Program-made: the position numbers and the translations under genes | DNA from: Labilithrix sp. | GTDB lineage: Bacteria; Myxococcota_A; Polyangia; Polyangiales; Polyangiaceae | DNA: 34,597 bases | Direction of reading: 5' to 3' | Assembly: GCA_019637195.1 (NCBI GenBank) | Contig: JAHBWA010000093.1 | Span: 1 to 34,597 of the forward strand | Part shown: in pieces, positions 9,494 to 20,167 of the stretch | Layout of the letters: every line of letters begins with the position of its first letter | Numbering within the stretch: position 1 is the first letter of the stretch | The notes under the pieces: generated by a model | What the model was told of the DNA's origin: nothing | What the model saw: only the letters and a program-made list of their open reading frames with translations | The model's database searches: none

Positions 9494-9736
9494 GGACCTG
9501 ACAAGGTAGGCCGGCTTTGTCCTTCCGGGAAGCGGATTTGTGGTTATGTGCACGAGTGAGGTCCCGGGCTTCGGTCCGGAGCCCCCGTTCTCCCGCGGAT
9601 CCGGCGTCTCCGGTCCGCTCCGATCGGGCGCGCTCAGCTCGATCCGTCGCGAGCGCCGAGCGCCGCCGCGGGCACTTCCGCCCCCCGCTCGCGCCCGAGC
9701 CAGCCTCATCCCCCCGAGCTCCTCCCTGAATCCGCC

Positions 9737-10393
9737 ATGTCCGACCAACGCAAGAACGGCAAGTCCAACGGAAGCAACGGCGCCGGCAACTACGACGCCC
9801 ACGACGAGGCCGAGGCCGAGGCGGCCGCGCTGCCCCCGGCCCCACTGCCGCCGCCTCCCGATCGCGTGGCGGAGCTCTGCGCGGCGTGCATGCGCTTCGT
9901 GGCGAGCAAGTACAAGGTCTCGCTCGACGGGACCCCGGACACGCTGAGCCTGCTCGATCAGTACGTCCGCGAGGCTCGGGAGGCCGCGCGCGAGCGCCCC
10001 GAGAGCCTCGAGCTGGTGGCGCCGGCGGTGGGAGCTTACCTCGGCGAGGTCATGCGCCAGGCGTTCCGCGGCGAGTGGTGGGCCGAGGGCGACTACGACG
10101 GGTGGCGACTCTACTTCACGAATGTGTATCTCGCATTCAACCCGATCGGCGTGGCCCGGGAGGCCATCACGATGACCGAGGCGGAGGGCTGGGGCGCCCA
10201 CCTCGTGCTCGATCCGGGCGAGCGCGACGAGATCGAGGCGCGCCTCGCCGCGATGCCGGACGTCGACGAAGAGGAGTACTACCTCCCGACGACGCGCCTC
10301 GACGTCGTCACCGCGATCGTCGAGACGCTCCGGGCGCGCGCCGAGGCCGCGGGCATGGGGGACGTCACCTTCACGCGGGACGACTACCAGTAG
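9737..10393 (+). CDS. Hypothetical protein, acidic, helical
   Basis: Unrecognised 218-residue protein without signal or membrane segment. The first ~40 residues are low complexity (Asn/Gly/Ser, then Glu/Ala and Pro). Residues 45-110 are helical (RVAELCAACMRFVASKYKV to LVAPAVGAYLGEVMRQAF). A Trp/Tyr-rich segment follows (GEWWAEGDYDGWRLYF), then an acidic segment with a helical end. The layout resembles small conserved myxobacterial proteins that assess cell size or bind partners, but I have no specific family to name. The ATG at 9737 has only a weak ribosome-binding site. It stands alone between the divergent phosphoesterase and the lipoprotein gene at 10675. Confidence 0.75.
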   Translation: MSDQRKNGKSNGSNGAGNYDAHDEAEAEAAALPPAPLPPPPDRVAELCAACMRFVASKYKVSLDGTPDTLSLLDQYVREAREAARERPESLELVAPAVGAYLGEVMRQAFRGEWWAEGDYDGWRLYFTNVYLAFNPIGVAREAITMTEAEGWGAHLVLDPGERDEIEARLAAMPDVDEEEYYLPTTRLDVVTAIVETLRARAEAAGMGDVTFTRDDYQ

Positions 10394-10674
10394 GCCGCGG
10401 TTGAACGCGCCCGCCGGCACATCGTCGGCGTCGAGCGCCGTTGTCCGAGGGCTGAGACGGCTGCGGATCGGCGACGAGGGGTGTGGCGACGTCCCCCGCG
10501 CGTGACCGGTCGAGTCGCCGCCCGATCGCTGGACGCCCGCGTTGGACCTCGGCGCGCGCGCGCGCGCGGCCTTGGCGCGCGCACGTGGCCGTCCGCACGT
10601 TCTCGCGCCCTTCATGGTCCTCGACGTGGGTACACCGGTTGCTGGCGGCCCTGCCCAATGACAAGGAGCGCCAG
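10394..10674. other. Intergenic stretch with a CG-dinucleotide run
   Basis: About 280 bases with no credible gene. It contains an uninterrupted CG alternation at roughly 10552-10568, a sequence type able to adopt Z-DNA. AAGGAG, ending six bases before the next ATG, is a good ribosome-binding site for the following lipoprotein. No clear promoter hexamers were found. Confidence 0.5.
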
Positions 10675-12189
10675 ATGATTCGTCTTCGCAGTTCAGCACT
10701 CTGCCTCGTCCTCGCCGCCGTCGCTTGCGGCCCCGTAGACTCCAGCCCCGACGATGAGCGCGTGGAGGCGGCGATGCAGAGCGTCGTCATCGACGACCTG
10801 TACGACAAGCTTCGGCAGCTCGAAGGTGTGCTGCCCGCGCCAGCGGCGAGCCAGATCGTCTCGATGGGTACTTGGGTGTCCGGCGGCAGCTTCGTCGGCC
10901 TCGCGAGCACCTGCACGGTCGTCTTCACGCCCGTCAAGCGGACGGTCTGCACCCCGCCGACCACGACGCTCGACGCGATCAGCGCCGTCTTGAGCTTCAA
11001 CGTGCCCGACGGAGTGACCCTGACCGCCAACGGGAAGACCGCGGTGAGCCGCCTCGGGCGGGTCGCGCTGGACGTCGGGAACGCCGACGTCGTCACGTGG
11101 AAGCTGCAGTCGGGCAGCTACAGCTACGGCGACACCCTGTGGATTCGACGTCCCGACGTCGGGGGCGTCGGCGCCTTCACCGTCGCGGCGCTTCCGGTGA
11201 CCATCGTCTACGACCCGCCCCAGAACGCAGCCCGCACCAACCAGGCGAGCGCCAACTTCTCGCAGGAGCGGACCGTGGTGAACACCCTCTCCACCGGGAG
11301 CAGCACGGTCAACGCGCCGGAGTGGGCGGAGGGCAAGGTGGCGAAGGAGATCGGCGTCAAGCTGGCGAAGAAGTTCCCCGTCACGGCGACGGCCTACAAG
11401 GTGCTGCAGGGCGCGATCACCGCGTGGGGAAGCGTCGACACGTCGCAGACGAGCAAGACCGAGGTGAACACGGATCGCACGCTCTCGGTGAAGGTGGCGA
11501 CCAGCCAGAACATCACCACGGCCTCTCGCGGCGGCCCGGGCCGCGGGGACCTGGTGGTGTTCTACAGCGGCGCCCGCGTGGCGTGGAGCATGGACGAGGG
11601 CAAGGTCAGTCTCACGATGCTCGACCACGGCCCCCTCATGATGGTGACCGTCGACACGCTCAACGCCGATCTGGCGGCCGCGAACGCGGGCCAGCCCGCT
11701 CCGGTGACCGGGCTCGATGCGGACACGCTCGGCGCGCTCATCAAGCTCGACCCGATGGCCTCGACATCGAACCGCCCCCCGGTCGTCGGTGGTGGCGTTA
11801 CCCTCCCGGCGAGCCGATTCACGAAGGACGGCCAGCTGCTGGTCAACGGCGCCTCGTACACCCAGTCGGTGAGCCACACCATCTCGCAGTCCGACCGCGT
11901 GAGCACCATGAACGCCACCACGACGGTGACGGACTACCACCCCGGTTGGCTCACCTTGATCGGCGTCGGCCAGACCCAGGCGGGCAAGGTGACCACGACG
12001 ATCGCCCTTGGGGCCTCGCGCACCACGACGACGAGCAACACCAAGGGCGCGTCGATCACGCTCAACGCCGGGCCGACCGAGAGCTACAGGGTCGACGTTC
12101 ACTACGACAACATCTTCGGAACGTTCCTGACCCGGACGCCGCCGCCGCCGCCGCTCGTCATCGGTGGGGTCTTCACCGCCCCGCGGTAG
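10675..12189 (+). CDS. Large lipoprotein, beta-rich, unknown function
   Basis: A 504-residue protein; the ATG at 10675 is fixed by AAGGAG six bases upstream and by the signal LRSSALCLVLAAVAC (lipidated Cys about residue 18). After a short helical segment the protein is dominated by alternating polar/hydrophobic, Ser/Thr/Val-rich strands (for example TEVNTDRTLSVKVATSQNI and KVTTTIALGASRTTTTSN). Between them is an amphipathic helical stretch (EGKVAKEIGVKLAKKF). It ends in a proline run and VIGGVFTAPR. Long amphipathic Ser/Thr strands are seen in beta-pore-forming proteins, but I see no diagnostic motif and do not assign one. It lies upstream of, and on the same strand as, the PEGA operon, separated by ~220 bp. 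Confidence 0.85.
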   Translation: MIRLRSSALCLVLAAVACGPVDSSPDDERVEAAMQSVVIDDLYDKLRQLEGVLPAPAASQIVSMGTWVSGGSFVGLASTCTVVFTPVKRTVCTPPTTTLDAISAVLSFNVPDGVTLTANGKTAVSRLGRVALDVGNADVVTWKLQSGSYSYGDTLWIRRPDVGGVGAFTVAALPVTIVYDPPQNAARTNQASANFSQERTVVNTLSTGSSTVNAPEWAEGKVAKEIGVKLAKKFPVTATAYKVLQGAITAWGSVDTSQTSKTEVNTDRTLSVKVATSQNITTASRGGPGRGDLVVFYSGARVAWSMDEGKVSLTMLDHGPLMMVTVDTLNADLAAANAGQPAPVTGLDADTLGALIKLDPMASTSNRPPVVGGGVTLPASRFTKDGQLLVNGASYTQSVSHTISQSDRVSTMNATTTVTDYHPGWLTLIGVGQTQAGKVTTTIALGASRTTTTSNTKGASITLNAGPTESYRVDVHYDNIFGTFLTRTPPPPPLVIGGVFTAPR

Positions 12190-12409
12190 CATTTACACCG
12201 CCCTCCGCGAGCGGTACGCATTCGCCACGGGCGCGCGTTCCACCCTCGTGGCCGCCCGTGCGTCGGGGGCTCACCCACCGCGACAGCCCGCGCGTGCAGC
12301 GGCTCTCGGAGGTCATCGTGAAGGTCCATCTCCACCACCTTGGTCCAGCCTGCGGCGTGCGGGGCCGGACTCTGCTCGCCGCCCATCGGTATCGGAGGTC
12401 GGCGTCGCG

Positions 12410-13303
12410 ATGACGTCACGCGCGACGCTCACGCTCCTCGCCGTCTTCGTGGCGGCGACGAGCTTCGCCACGGCGGCGCGCGCGGGCCCCGAGGACGAGG
12501 CACGCGCGCGCGTGAAGCGCGGGCTCGCGCTGTACGACGAGGGCGATCACCGCCTCGCCCTCGTCGAGCTCGAACGCGCCTACGAGATCGCTCCGAGCTA
12601 CAAGCTGCTCTACAACATCGCTCAGATCCACATCCAGCTCGGGGAGTACGCGCGGGCGCAGCGCGCGCTCCTCAAGTACCTCCACGACGGCGGCGCGGCG
12701 ATCGCTCCCGAGCGTCGCGCCGAGGTGGAGACGGACCTCGCGACGCTCGCGACGCGAGTCGCGACCTTGACCGTTGAGGTCAACGTCGAAGGCGCCGACG
12801 TCTTCGTCAACGATCAGGCCGCGGGCCGGGCGCCGCTCTCGAGGCTGTCGGTCGAGCCAGGCTCGCTGCGCATCGTCGTCGCGAAGGCCGGATACGAGAG
12901 CAAGACGAGGGCGGTGCGCCTCGCCGGAGGTGACGACGCGGTGGTGCACGTCGAGCTCGTGCCGGTGAAGCGCGAGGTCATCGTGACGAGCGACAGCGGT
13001 GTGCCGACGGCGGCGGTGGTCGGATGGATCGTCACGGGCGCGCTCGCGGTCAGCGCGGTCGGCGTCGGGATCGCGACGAACGCGGCGTACTCGACCTTCG
13101 AAGAGCAGCGAGCTGCCCCTATCGCGGGCTCGGCGCAACAGGCGGCCGTCGACATGGACAAACACGGGGACCGCGCGGACGTGCTCGCCTTCACGACCGA
13201 CATCCTCATCGGATCGGCGATCCTCGCCGGCGGCATCTCCCTCTACTTTACCATCCGCGGAAAGCCGAAGCCGGGGACGCCGGCCTTCGGCACGTTCTGG
13301 TGA
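12410..13303 (+). CDS. TPR/PEGA-domain membrane protein
   Basis: A 297-residue exported protein with a cleavable signal (LTLLAVFVAATSFATAARA). Two TPR-like helical pairs lie at residues ~25-90 (RGLALYDEGDHRLALVELERAYEIAP then YNIAQIHIQLGEYARAQ). A PEGA domain covers ~120-185 (VEVNVEGADVFVNDQAAG to PGSLRIVVAKAGYES), a fold that binds surface or cell-wall ligands. Two hydrophobic segments follow (VVGWIVTGALAVSAVGVGIA and ILIGSAILAGGISLYFTI), so the C-terminus is membrane-embedded. The ATG at 12410 has GGAGG upstream. It is the first gene of an operon: its TGA overlaps the GTG of the next gene by 4 nt. This TPR-PEGA-TM arrangement is common in myxobacteria. Confidence 0.9.
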   Translation: MTSRATLTLLAVFVAATSFATAARAGPEDEARARVKRGLALYDEGDHRLALVELERAYEIAPSYKLLYNIAQIHIQLGEYARAQRALLKYLHDGGAAIAPERRAEVETDLATLATRVATLTVEVNVEGADVFVNDQAAGRAPLSRLSVEPGSLRIVVAKAGYESKTRAVRLAGGDDAVVHVELVPVKREVIVTSDSGVPTAAVVGWIVTGALAVSAVGVGIATNAAYSTFEEQRAAPIAGSAQQAAVDMDKHGDRADVLAFTTDILIGSAILAGGISLYFTIRGKPKPGTPAFGTFW

Positions 13304-14937
13304 GCGGGGTGCCGCGGAGCGGTCGGACACAGGCGTTGCTCGTCGCCCTCCTCGCGGCGGGGTGCTCGTTCATCGTCAACACCTCCGATCGCGTGCAGTG
13401 CTCGACGGACGCCGACTGCGACGCGAACCCGGCGCTCTCGGGTCGCGTCTGCGACCTGGGCTTCTGTGCGCTCCGGCCGAGTCCGGTGAGTGACGACGGA
13501 GGACCGGGGTGCGCGAGCACGGAGGTCTGCACGCAGGCGAACAGTGGGCGCGCGTCGGTGTGCAGGCGTGCCGACAGGCCGTGCGTCGAATGGCAGATCG
13601 AGGGCTGCCCGTCGATCACCGGGAGCTGGAAGGACCCGAACGCGATTGTCATCGGATCGCTGCTCCCCCTCAGCATCCGCCTGCCGAGGAAGCCCCTCCC
13701 GAGCAAGTACAGCAAGCGCGTTCTCCGCGCCATCGACCTCGCGGTCGACGAGATCGAAGCCGGCGCGCCCGCTGGCTTCTTCATCGCCGGCGAGAGCCGG
13801 CCGATCGCCGTCCTCCACTGCGACTCCGCCGGCGACCCCGCCGTCGCGCGCGCGATGTTCACCCATTTCACGGACGTCGTCGGTGCGCCGGCCGTCATCG
13901 TCGGGTGGGACGAGGACATGGCCGCCGTGACCGCGCTCGCCGCAGAGAGGAAGACGACGGTCGTCTGCTCCGATTGCTTGGCGCCGCTCCCCGCCGACCC
14001 ACGCGTGTGGCGGATCCTGCCGCCGCTCTCCGGCGACGCCGCGCTCGTGGCGGCGCGTGTACTGGAGCTCGAGACGCAGATCAAGGCGCAGACTCCGGGC
14101 GACATCCGCGTCGCGGTGCTCGTCGACGGTGCGCGTGCGCAGAAGTCTTTCCTCGACGAGCTCGCGAAGATCCTCGTCTTCAACGGCGCGGGCGTCGCGT
14201 CGAACGGAGCGACGCGCTACCTCCCCGTCGCCACGCCCGATCCGACGACCAGCTTCATCGACTACGACGCGTACGCGAGAGAGATCGCCGACTTCGAGCC
14301 GCACATCGTCATCGCTGCGATGGCGTCGGACTTCCCGACGTACCACCTCCTGCGCATCGAGAAGGAGCTGGCTTCCACCGCGCCGCGTCCGCACTACCTC
14401 CTCACGCAGATCTCGTACGACGCCGAGCACTTTCAGAACGTGCTCGCCGACGACGAGCTCCGCGCGCGTGTCTCCGGTACGTACCCGTTCATGACCGAGG
14501 TTCGGGCGAACAACCTCGGCCGCTACGAGTCCACGTACCGAGCGACCTACAAAGAGGCCGCCAACGGCAACTCCAGCGGCTATGAGGCGTTCTATTCGCT
14601 GGCGCTCGCCATCGCCTCTCGCGTGGGTCAACGGGTGCTCGACGGACCGCAGATCTCGGCGGGCTTCCCGAGCCTCGTCAGCGGGACTCCGTTCGACATC
14701 GGGCCCGGCCCCGAGCTGAACATCGCGATGAGCGCCGTCCGCAACCAGCCGATCGACCTCCGCGGGCTTTACACCGATCTCGACTGGGACCTCCAGACGG
14801 GAGTCGTAGTGAGCGACATGGGGGTGTTCTGCTTCGGGAAGGAGCCGGACGGATCCATCGTGCTTCGCAACGCCGGCTCGATGCGCTGGTCCGTGACGAC
14901 GAAGAAGACCACCGGATCGTTCTCGTGTCCGCCGTGA
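13300..14937 (+). CDS. Periplasmic-binding-protein type 1 lipoprotein (receptor-like)
   Basis: A 545-residue lipoprotein beginning at a GTG that overlaps the previous stop (GTGA); signal ALLVALLAAGC. Residues ~35-105 form Cys-rich modules of the CSTDADCD type (Cys pairs also in VCTQANS and CVEWQIEGC). The remainder resembles the type-1 periplasmic-binding fold of Leu/Ile/Val-binding proteins: VIGSLLPLSI at the first strand, AVLHCDSAG, VIVGWDEDMAAVTALAAE (the region that normally selects ligand), WRILPPLSGDAALVAA, VAVLVDGARAQKSFLDELAKIL and the later lobe (YRATYKEAANGNSSGYEAFYSLALAIA). Such proteins capture small ligands for ABC import or sensing. No permease is present nearby, so a sensory or scavenging role is more likely than transport. 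The Cys-rich insert before the domain is unusual. Confidence 0.88.
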   Translation: MSGVPRSGRTQALLVALLAAGCSFIVNTSDRVQCSTDADCDANPALSGRVCDLGFCALRPSPVSDDGGPGCASTEVCTQANSGRASVCRRADRPCVEWQIEGCPSITGSWKDPNAIVIGSLLPLSIRLPRKPLPSKYSKRVLRAIDLAVDEIEAGAPAGFFIAGESRPIAVLHCDSAGDPAVARAMFTHFTDVVGAPAVIVGWDEDMAAVTALAAERKTTVVCSDCLAPLPADPRVWRILPPLSGDAALVAARVLELETQIKAQTPGDIRVAVLVDGARAQKSFLDELAKILVFNGAGVASNGATRYLPVATPDPTTSFIDYDAYAREIADFEPHIVIAAMASDFPTYHLLRIEKELASTAPRPHYLLTQISYDAEHFQNVLADDELRARVSGTYPFMTEVRANNLGRYESTYRATYKEAANGNSSGYEAFYSLALAIASRVGQRVLDGPQISAGFPSLVSGTPFDIGPGPELNIAMSAVRNQPIDLRGLYTDLDWDLQTGVVVSDMGVFCFGKEPDGSIVLRNAGSMRWSVTTKKTTGSFSCPP

Positions 14938-16065
14938 CCGCGGGCCGCCGTGTCGCGGCGCTCGCGGTCGCCGCGTCGGCAATGATGGCCGCGCGCGAGG
15001 CGGGCGCCGTCCAGGGAGGGGGGGAGGACCGCTCGACCACGCACGCGGTGGCGATCGCGCGAGGCACGGGCGGAGCCCGATCCGTCGAGTGCTCGGGCAC
15101 GCTCGTCAGCGCGAACGTCGTGCTCGGCGTACGTCACTGCTTCACGAGCGTCTCCCCAGCTGAGCGCCCGTGCGATGCGCGGCTCGGTGAGGTGGCGGCC
15201 GACATCGCCGACGATCTCTGGGTGAACGTGTCGCCCTCGATCCGCGAGGGTGCGATCTGGAAGAAGGTGGACAGCGTCCGGGTCCCCGAGCCGACGGCGC
15301 TGTGTGGCGACGACATCGCGCTACTCGTCCTCGCCGAGCCCGTCGCGATGAGCGAGGCGGTGCCTGCGCGTCCGGTCACCGACGAGGCCACGTTCCATCG
15401 CGCGGTCGAGCAGCGCGTGCTCGGGCTCGCGGCGTTCGGCGTCACGGACCCGCGTGCGTCGGATCTAGGGACGCGCCGGAGTCGCTACGACATCCCGATC
15501 CGGTGCGTCCGCGGCGTCGCCGGGTTCACGTGCGACGCCGATCGCGACTTCACGAGCGATCGCGAGATCACGAGCGGCGGCGGGCCATGCCGCGGCGATT
15601 CGGGCGGGGGCGCGATCGCCCTGTCGGACCACGGCGTCGTCTTCGGGGTGCTCTCGCGCGGTAGCCTCGGCGCCGAGGGCACGTCCTGCGCGCTCGGCGT
15701 CTTCGAGCGCACCGACCTCTGGGCATGGTTCATCGCGCGGACGGTCATCGACGCCGCTTCCGAGGCTGCGCCCGCTCCCGCGTGGGCCACCGCGCTGTTC
15801 CCGGCGTCAGCGAGGCCGGGCGAGCTCTGCGTCGCAGACAGCGCATGTGGTCCAGACGCGGCCTGCGTCACGCGTGACGGGCGGCGCTCGTTCGTGTGCG
15901 TCGCGCGATGTGTGCAGAACGCATATTGCGGCGAGGGCTCTCGCTGCGAGGACGGGACGTGCGCACCTGCTCTCGAGAGCGCGGCGCCGGCGGCGGGCTG
16001 CTCGACAGGCGGCCGCGCGGGCGTCGCGCCGACGTCCGTGCTCGTCGCGCTCGTGCTCGCCGGCG

Positions 16066-17505
<1,440 letters not shown>

Positions 17506-17518
17506 TGGCGCGCGACGA

Positions 17519-17956
17519 TCAGAGGCAATGGAACGTGCACGGATCGCTGAACGTCCAGCACGTCTCGATGTCGTACCAGAGCCCGGCGTCGTCGGGGTAC
17601 GTCGACGCGCAGGTCTTCGCGCAGCCGCTCGCGTCGGGCGCGTCCAGGCACGGCAGCTTGCAATCGCGGAGCGCGCGGCACACGGGGTCGGCTGCGCACG
17701 CGCCGAGCTGCGCGCAGCAGCTCGTCGCGACGCATTCGTTGCATTGCTTCGATCCGAACGAGGCGGGGAGCGCGCACCGTCCGGCGTCGGCCGCGGAGTC
17801 GACCTCGTGCGCGGGAGGCGCCCCGGCGTCGCTCTCGTCAACGCCGCCGTCGGATGCAGCGACGGGAACGCGCGCCGTTCCGTCGCTGCACGCGGCGGCG
17901 AACGCGAGCGTCGCGGCGCTCACGGAGGCGAAGAGAACGGGCCGGCGCGCGGACAC
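17519..17956 (-). CDS. Small Cys-rich lipoprotein upstream of kinase
   Basis: A 145-residue lipoprotein with a signal ARRPVLFASVSAATLAFAAAC. Start taken as the GTG at 17956, two bases after the stop of the upstream gene; an ATG at 17992 would give a longer N-terminus that overlaps that gene. After an Asp/Ala/Gly linker comes a compact Cys domain of about ten Cys (QCNECVATSCCAQLGACAAD, then CRALRDCKLPC, GCAKTCAS, ETCWTFSDPCTFHC). This spacing is a recurring exported myxobacterial module, here of unknown role. It may be displayed on the surface and is likely expressed with the kinase that follows. Confidence 0.85.
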   Translation of the reverse strand: MSARRPVLFASVSAATLAFAAACSDGTARVPVAASDGGVDESDAGAPPAHEVDSAADAGRCALPASFGSKQCNECVATSCCAQLGACAADPVCRALRDCKLPCLDAPDASGCAKTCASTYPDDAGLWYDIETCWTFSDPCTFHCL

Positions 17957-17958
17957 GC

Positions 17959-18375
17959 TCAGTAGCAGCGGCAGCTGCCGAGGGCGTTGCATCCGTAGCG
18001 ATGCGTGGCGAGCGGGCATCCGTTGTACGTGCCGAAGGGCCAACCACCGCCGCCGCAGCCCTGCATGCAGACGCAGTCGTTCGCGTTCTCCGGATTGCAG
18101 GAGAGCGTGAGGTAGCCCGGGTCGAGGCAGTTCTTCCCTGTCCCCTTGCAGGTGAACGTCGCGGGGGTGCCAGGATCGAGCGTGTTGCCCCCGATCGGGG
18201 CTAGCACGCCGCCGCTGCTACCAGGAGGAAAGGGCGGGACATCGCACGTGCCGCGCCGGCAGAGCGCTTGTTGGGTCGAGCCGATGTCCTCGCCGTCCTC
18301 GTCCGCCGGAGCGGCGCACGCGCCGATACCGAGGAGAACTGCGGCGGACGCAATGAGCGTGGTCGCGAGATTCAT
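17959..18375 (-). CDS. Small Cys/Gly-rich lipoprotein
   Basis: A 138-residue lipoprotein, ATG at 18375, signal TLIASAAVLLGIGAC. An acidic linker (ADEDGEDIG) leads to a domain with CRRGTC, then FTCKGTGKNCLDPGYL, LSCNPENANDCVCMQGCGGGGW and a C-terminal RYGCNALGSCRCY. Such Cys density implies an oxidised, secreted domain. It is the first of three same-strand genes ending with the Ser/Thr kinase; the next starts 2 nt downstream. I do not recognise the family. Confidence 0.85.
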   Translation of the reverse strand: MNLATTLIASAAVLLGIGACAAPADEDGEDIGSTQQALCRRGTCDVPPFPPGSSGGVLAPIGGNTLDPGTPATFTCKGTGKNCLDPGYLTLSCNPENANDCVCMQGCGGGGWPFGTYNGCPLATHRYGCNALGSCRCY

Positions 18376-18594
18376 GAGCGTCTTTCCGTCTCGATGAAGG
18401 GGAGGAAAGGAGCGGCTCGCTCTCGCGAGATGCCTCGTCCCCCCGATTGGCGCACGAAGAATGGATCAATCCCGGCCGATGCGCGAGTCACCCGAATCGG
18501 GGGACTCGACGCAGCCAGTCCTTCCGGATCGTCAAGCAACCGGTGTGCCTCCGGAGACCGAAGTTGTTCCAGTGGTTTAGGGCGTGTGTCCTGA

Positions 18595-18621
18595 GCGCGC
18601 GCGCACCGGCAGCGCGCGCGC
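18595..18621. terminator. CG-rich hairpin downstream of the AAA+ gene
   Basis: Two arms of alternating GC (18595-18604 and 18612-18621) flank a 7-nt loop, a 10-bp perfect stem. It lies between the end of the AAA+ gene (18664, minus strand) and the next minus-strand gene (start 18375). There is no T-tract. The remaining ~200 bases of this 288-base gap show no gene. Confidence 0.4.
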
Positions 18622-18663
18622 GCCCGCGCTCGACCAGCGCACGAATCCAACCGATCGGAGAGC

Positions 18664-20055
18664 TCAGTCCGGGATGTTCATCTTCTTCATCAGCCGGTGC
18701 AGCGCGTGCCGGCTCGGCAGCCCGAGCTCTCGCCAGGCCTTGTCCTTCACGCCGTCGTGCTTCGCGAGCGCGGCCTTGATGTCCCCGGCGGCGAGGTCTC
18801 GCGGCGCTGGCCGCGAGACGAGCTTGATCAGCTTGGCCACGTCCTTCGTGAGCTCGAGGCTATTCCCCCGGCTCGTCGACGCCGACTTCCAGAGGAGGCT
18901 CTCGAGCTCGCGCACGTGCGTCGTGTAGTCGTGCAGGACGAGCGCGCGAACGAGATCGGCGTGGAGACGGGGCTCGTCGCCTTCGAAGAAGCGCTCCTTG
19001 ATCTGCGCGTCCCGCGCGGCAGCGCGCGTGAGCAGATGCCGCGCGAGGAGCGGGATGTCTTCGCGCCGTTCGTCGAGACCTGGCAGGTGCACCCGGAGGC
19101 CGAGGCGAGCGGCGACGTCCTCCTTCAGCTCCTCGATCCCGCGGTTCGTGGCCGCGACGAGACGGAAGTCGGCGACGCGTCGCCGCGAGTCGCCGAGGCG
19201 CTGGTACTCGCCGCTGTCGAGGACGCGCAGGAGATGGGCCTGGAGATCGGTCGGGAGCTCCCCGATCTCGTCGAGGAAGAGCGTCGAGCCGTCGGCTTGC
19301 CCGATGATGCCGGGCCGCTCGGGCATGCCCGCGTTCGGGTAGTTCGCGAGGTTGCCGAAGAGCTCTGCATCGATGAGGCCGGAGGGGAACGTCGCGGCGT
19401 TGCGTGAGACGAGCTCCTTTCTTCCGCGCGCCGACAGGCGGTGGATCGCCTGCGCGACGAGCTCTTTGCCGCTGCCGCTGGGCCCGGTGACGAGGACGTG
19501 AGCGCTCCGCTTCGCATAGAAGGCCACCGACGTCCGCACCGACCACGCAGCGGCGCTCTCGCCGACGCTCCCGTGCTCGTCGGCACGTCCGAACCGCGTG
19601 AGCTTCACGCCGGGGCTCTCCGGGAGGAACGCGGGCCGTCGCGTGCAGAAGAAGGAGTAGAGCCCCTCGATCTCGACGACGTCACCTTCACGGATCGTCG
19701 CGGCTCGCATCTGGGCGTCCCCGAGGACGATGGCCTTCTTGCCCAGCACCTCGATCTCGATCGCGTCGCTCGAGTCGCCGAACTTCAGCGCCCTGCGGGA
19801 GAGGAACGGGCTCTCGAGGGGAGCGGCGCGCGCGTTCTTCTCCGGCTGCTGCCGGACGAGACCGACGCGGCGCTCGTCGTCGCCGTCCTCGAGCGGTCCG
19901 CGGCCGAACACGCCGCCCTCCTCCGGGAACAGCACCTCGCCGACGCGATCGGGGTCGTCGCCCGCCCAGACGACGACGAGGCACAGGCGCGCCACGTCGT
20001 CGTCGTCGGGCGTCGTCTTGCGCGCGGGTCCGTCGAGTGTCGTCTCGAACACCAC
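18664..20055 (-). CDS. FHA / AAA+ (sigma-54-activator-like) / HTH protein without GAFTGA
   Basis: A 463-residue regulator. The N-terminal ~140 residues form a degenerate FHA domain (VFGRGP, SRRALKF, then a strand pair to GDVVEIEGLYSFFC). The central AAA+ domain has Walker A GPSGSGKE (191-198), Walker B TLFLDE (258-263) and sensor AATNR. The C-terminus (GDIKAALAKHDGVKDKAWRE to LHRLMKKMNIPD) is a Fis-like helix-turn-helix. The loop after ELFG, where sigma-54 activators carry GAFTGA, reads NLANYPNAGMPERPG, so contact with sigma-54 is unlikely. I infer a phospho-responsive DNA-binding ATPase acting with a different sigma factor. GTG at 20055 is preferred because the frame extended upstream (to 20193) overlaps the next gene. 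Confidence 0.9.
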   Translation of the reverse strand: MVFETTLDGPARKTTPDDDDVARLCLVVVWAGDDPDRVGEVLFPEEGGVFGRGPLEDGDDERRVGLVRQQPEKNARAAPLESPFLSRRALKFGDSSDAIEIEVLGKKAIVLGDAQMRAATIREGDVVEIEGLYSFFCTRRPAFLPESPGVKLTRFGRADEHGSVGESAAAWSVRTSVAFYAKRSAHVLVTGPSGSGKELVAQAIHRLSARGRKELVSRNAATFPSGLIDAELFGNLANYPNAGMPERPGIIGQADGSTLFLDEIGELPTDLQAHLLRVLDSGEYQRLGDSRRRVADFRLVAATNRGIEELKEDVAARLGLRVHLPGLDERREDIPLLARHLLTRAAARDAQIKERFFEGDEPRLHADLVRALVLHDYTTHVRELESLLWKSASTSRGNSLELTKDVAKLIKLVSRPAPRDLAAGDIKAALAKHDGVKDKAWRELGLPSRHALHRLMKKMNIPD

Positions 20056-20167
20056 GCGGAGACGATACCACCGGCGCCGTCCTTTGGACGGCGTCGCGAC
20101 CAAGATCGCGCGGGCGACCGCGCCGCCGAGCTCCCGTGCGACCCCAGGGGCAGGCGCGTCGGATCCC

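Noticed and set aside
10552..10568. Functional Z-DNA element
   Set aside because: Short CG alternations recur throughout this GC-rich window; no evidence of function beyond composition.
10675..12189. Pore-forming toxin assignment
   Set aside because: Ser/Thr-rich strands alone are not diagnostic; no aerolysin or other toxin motif recognised.
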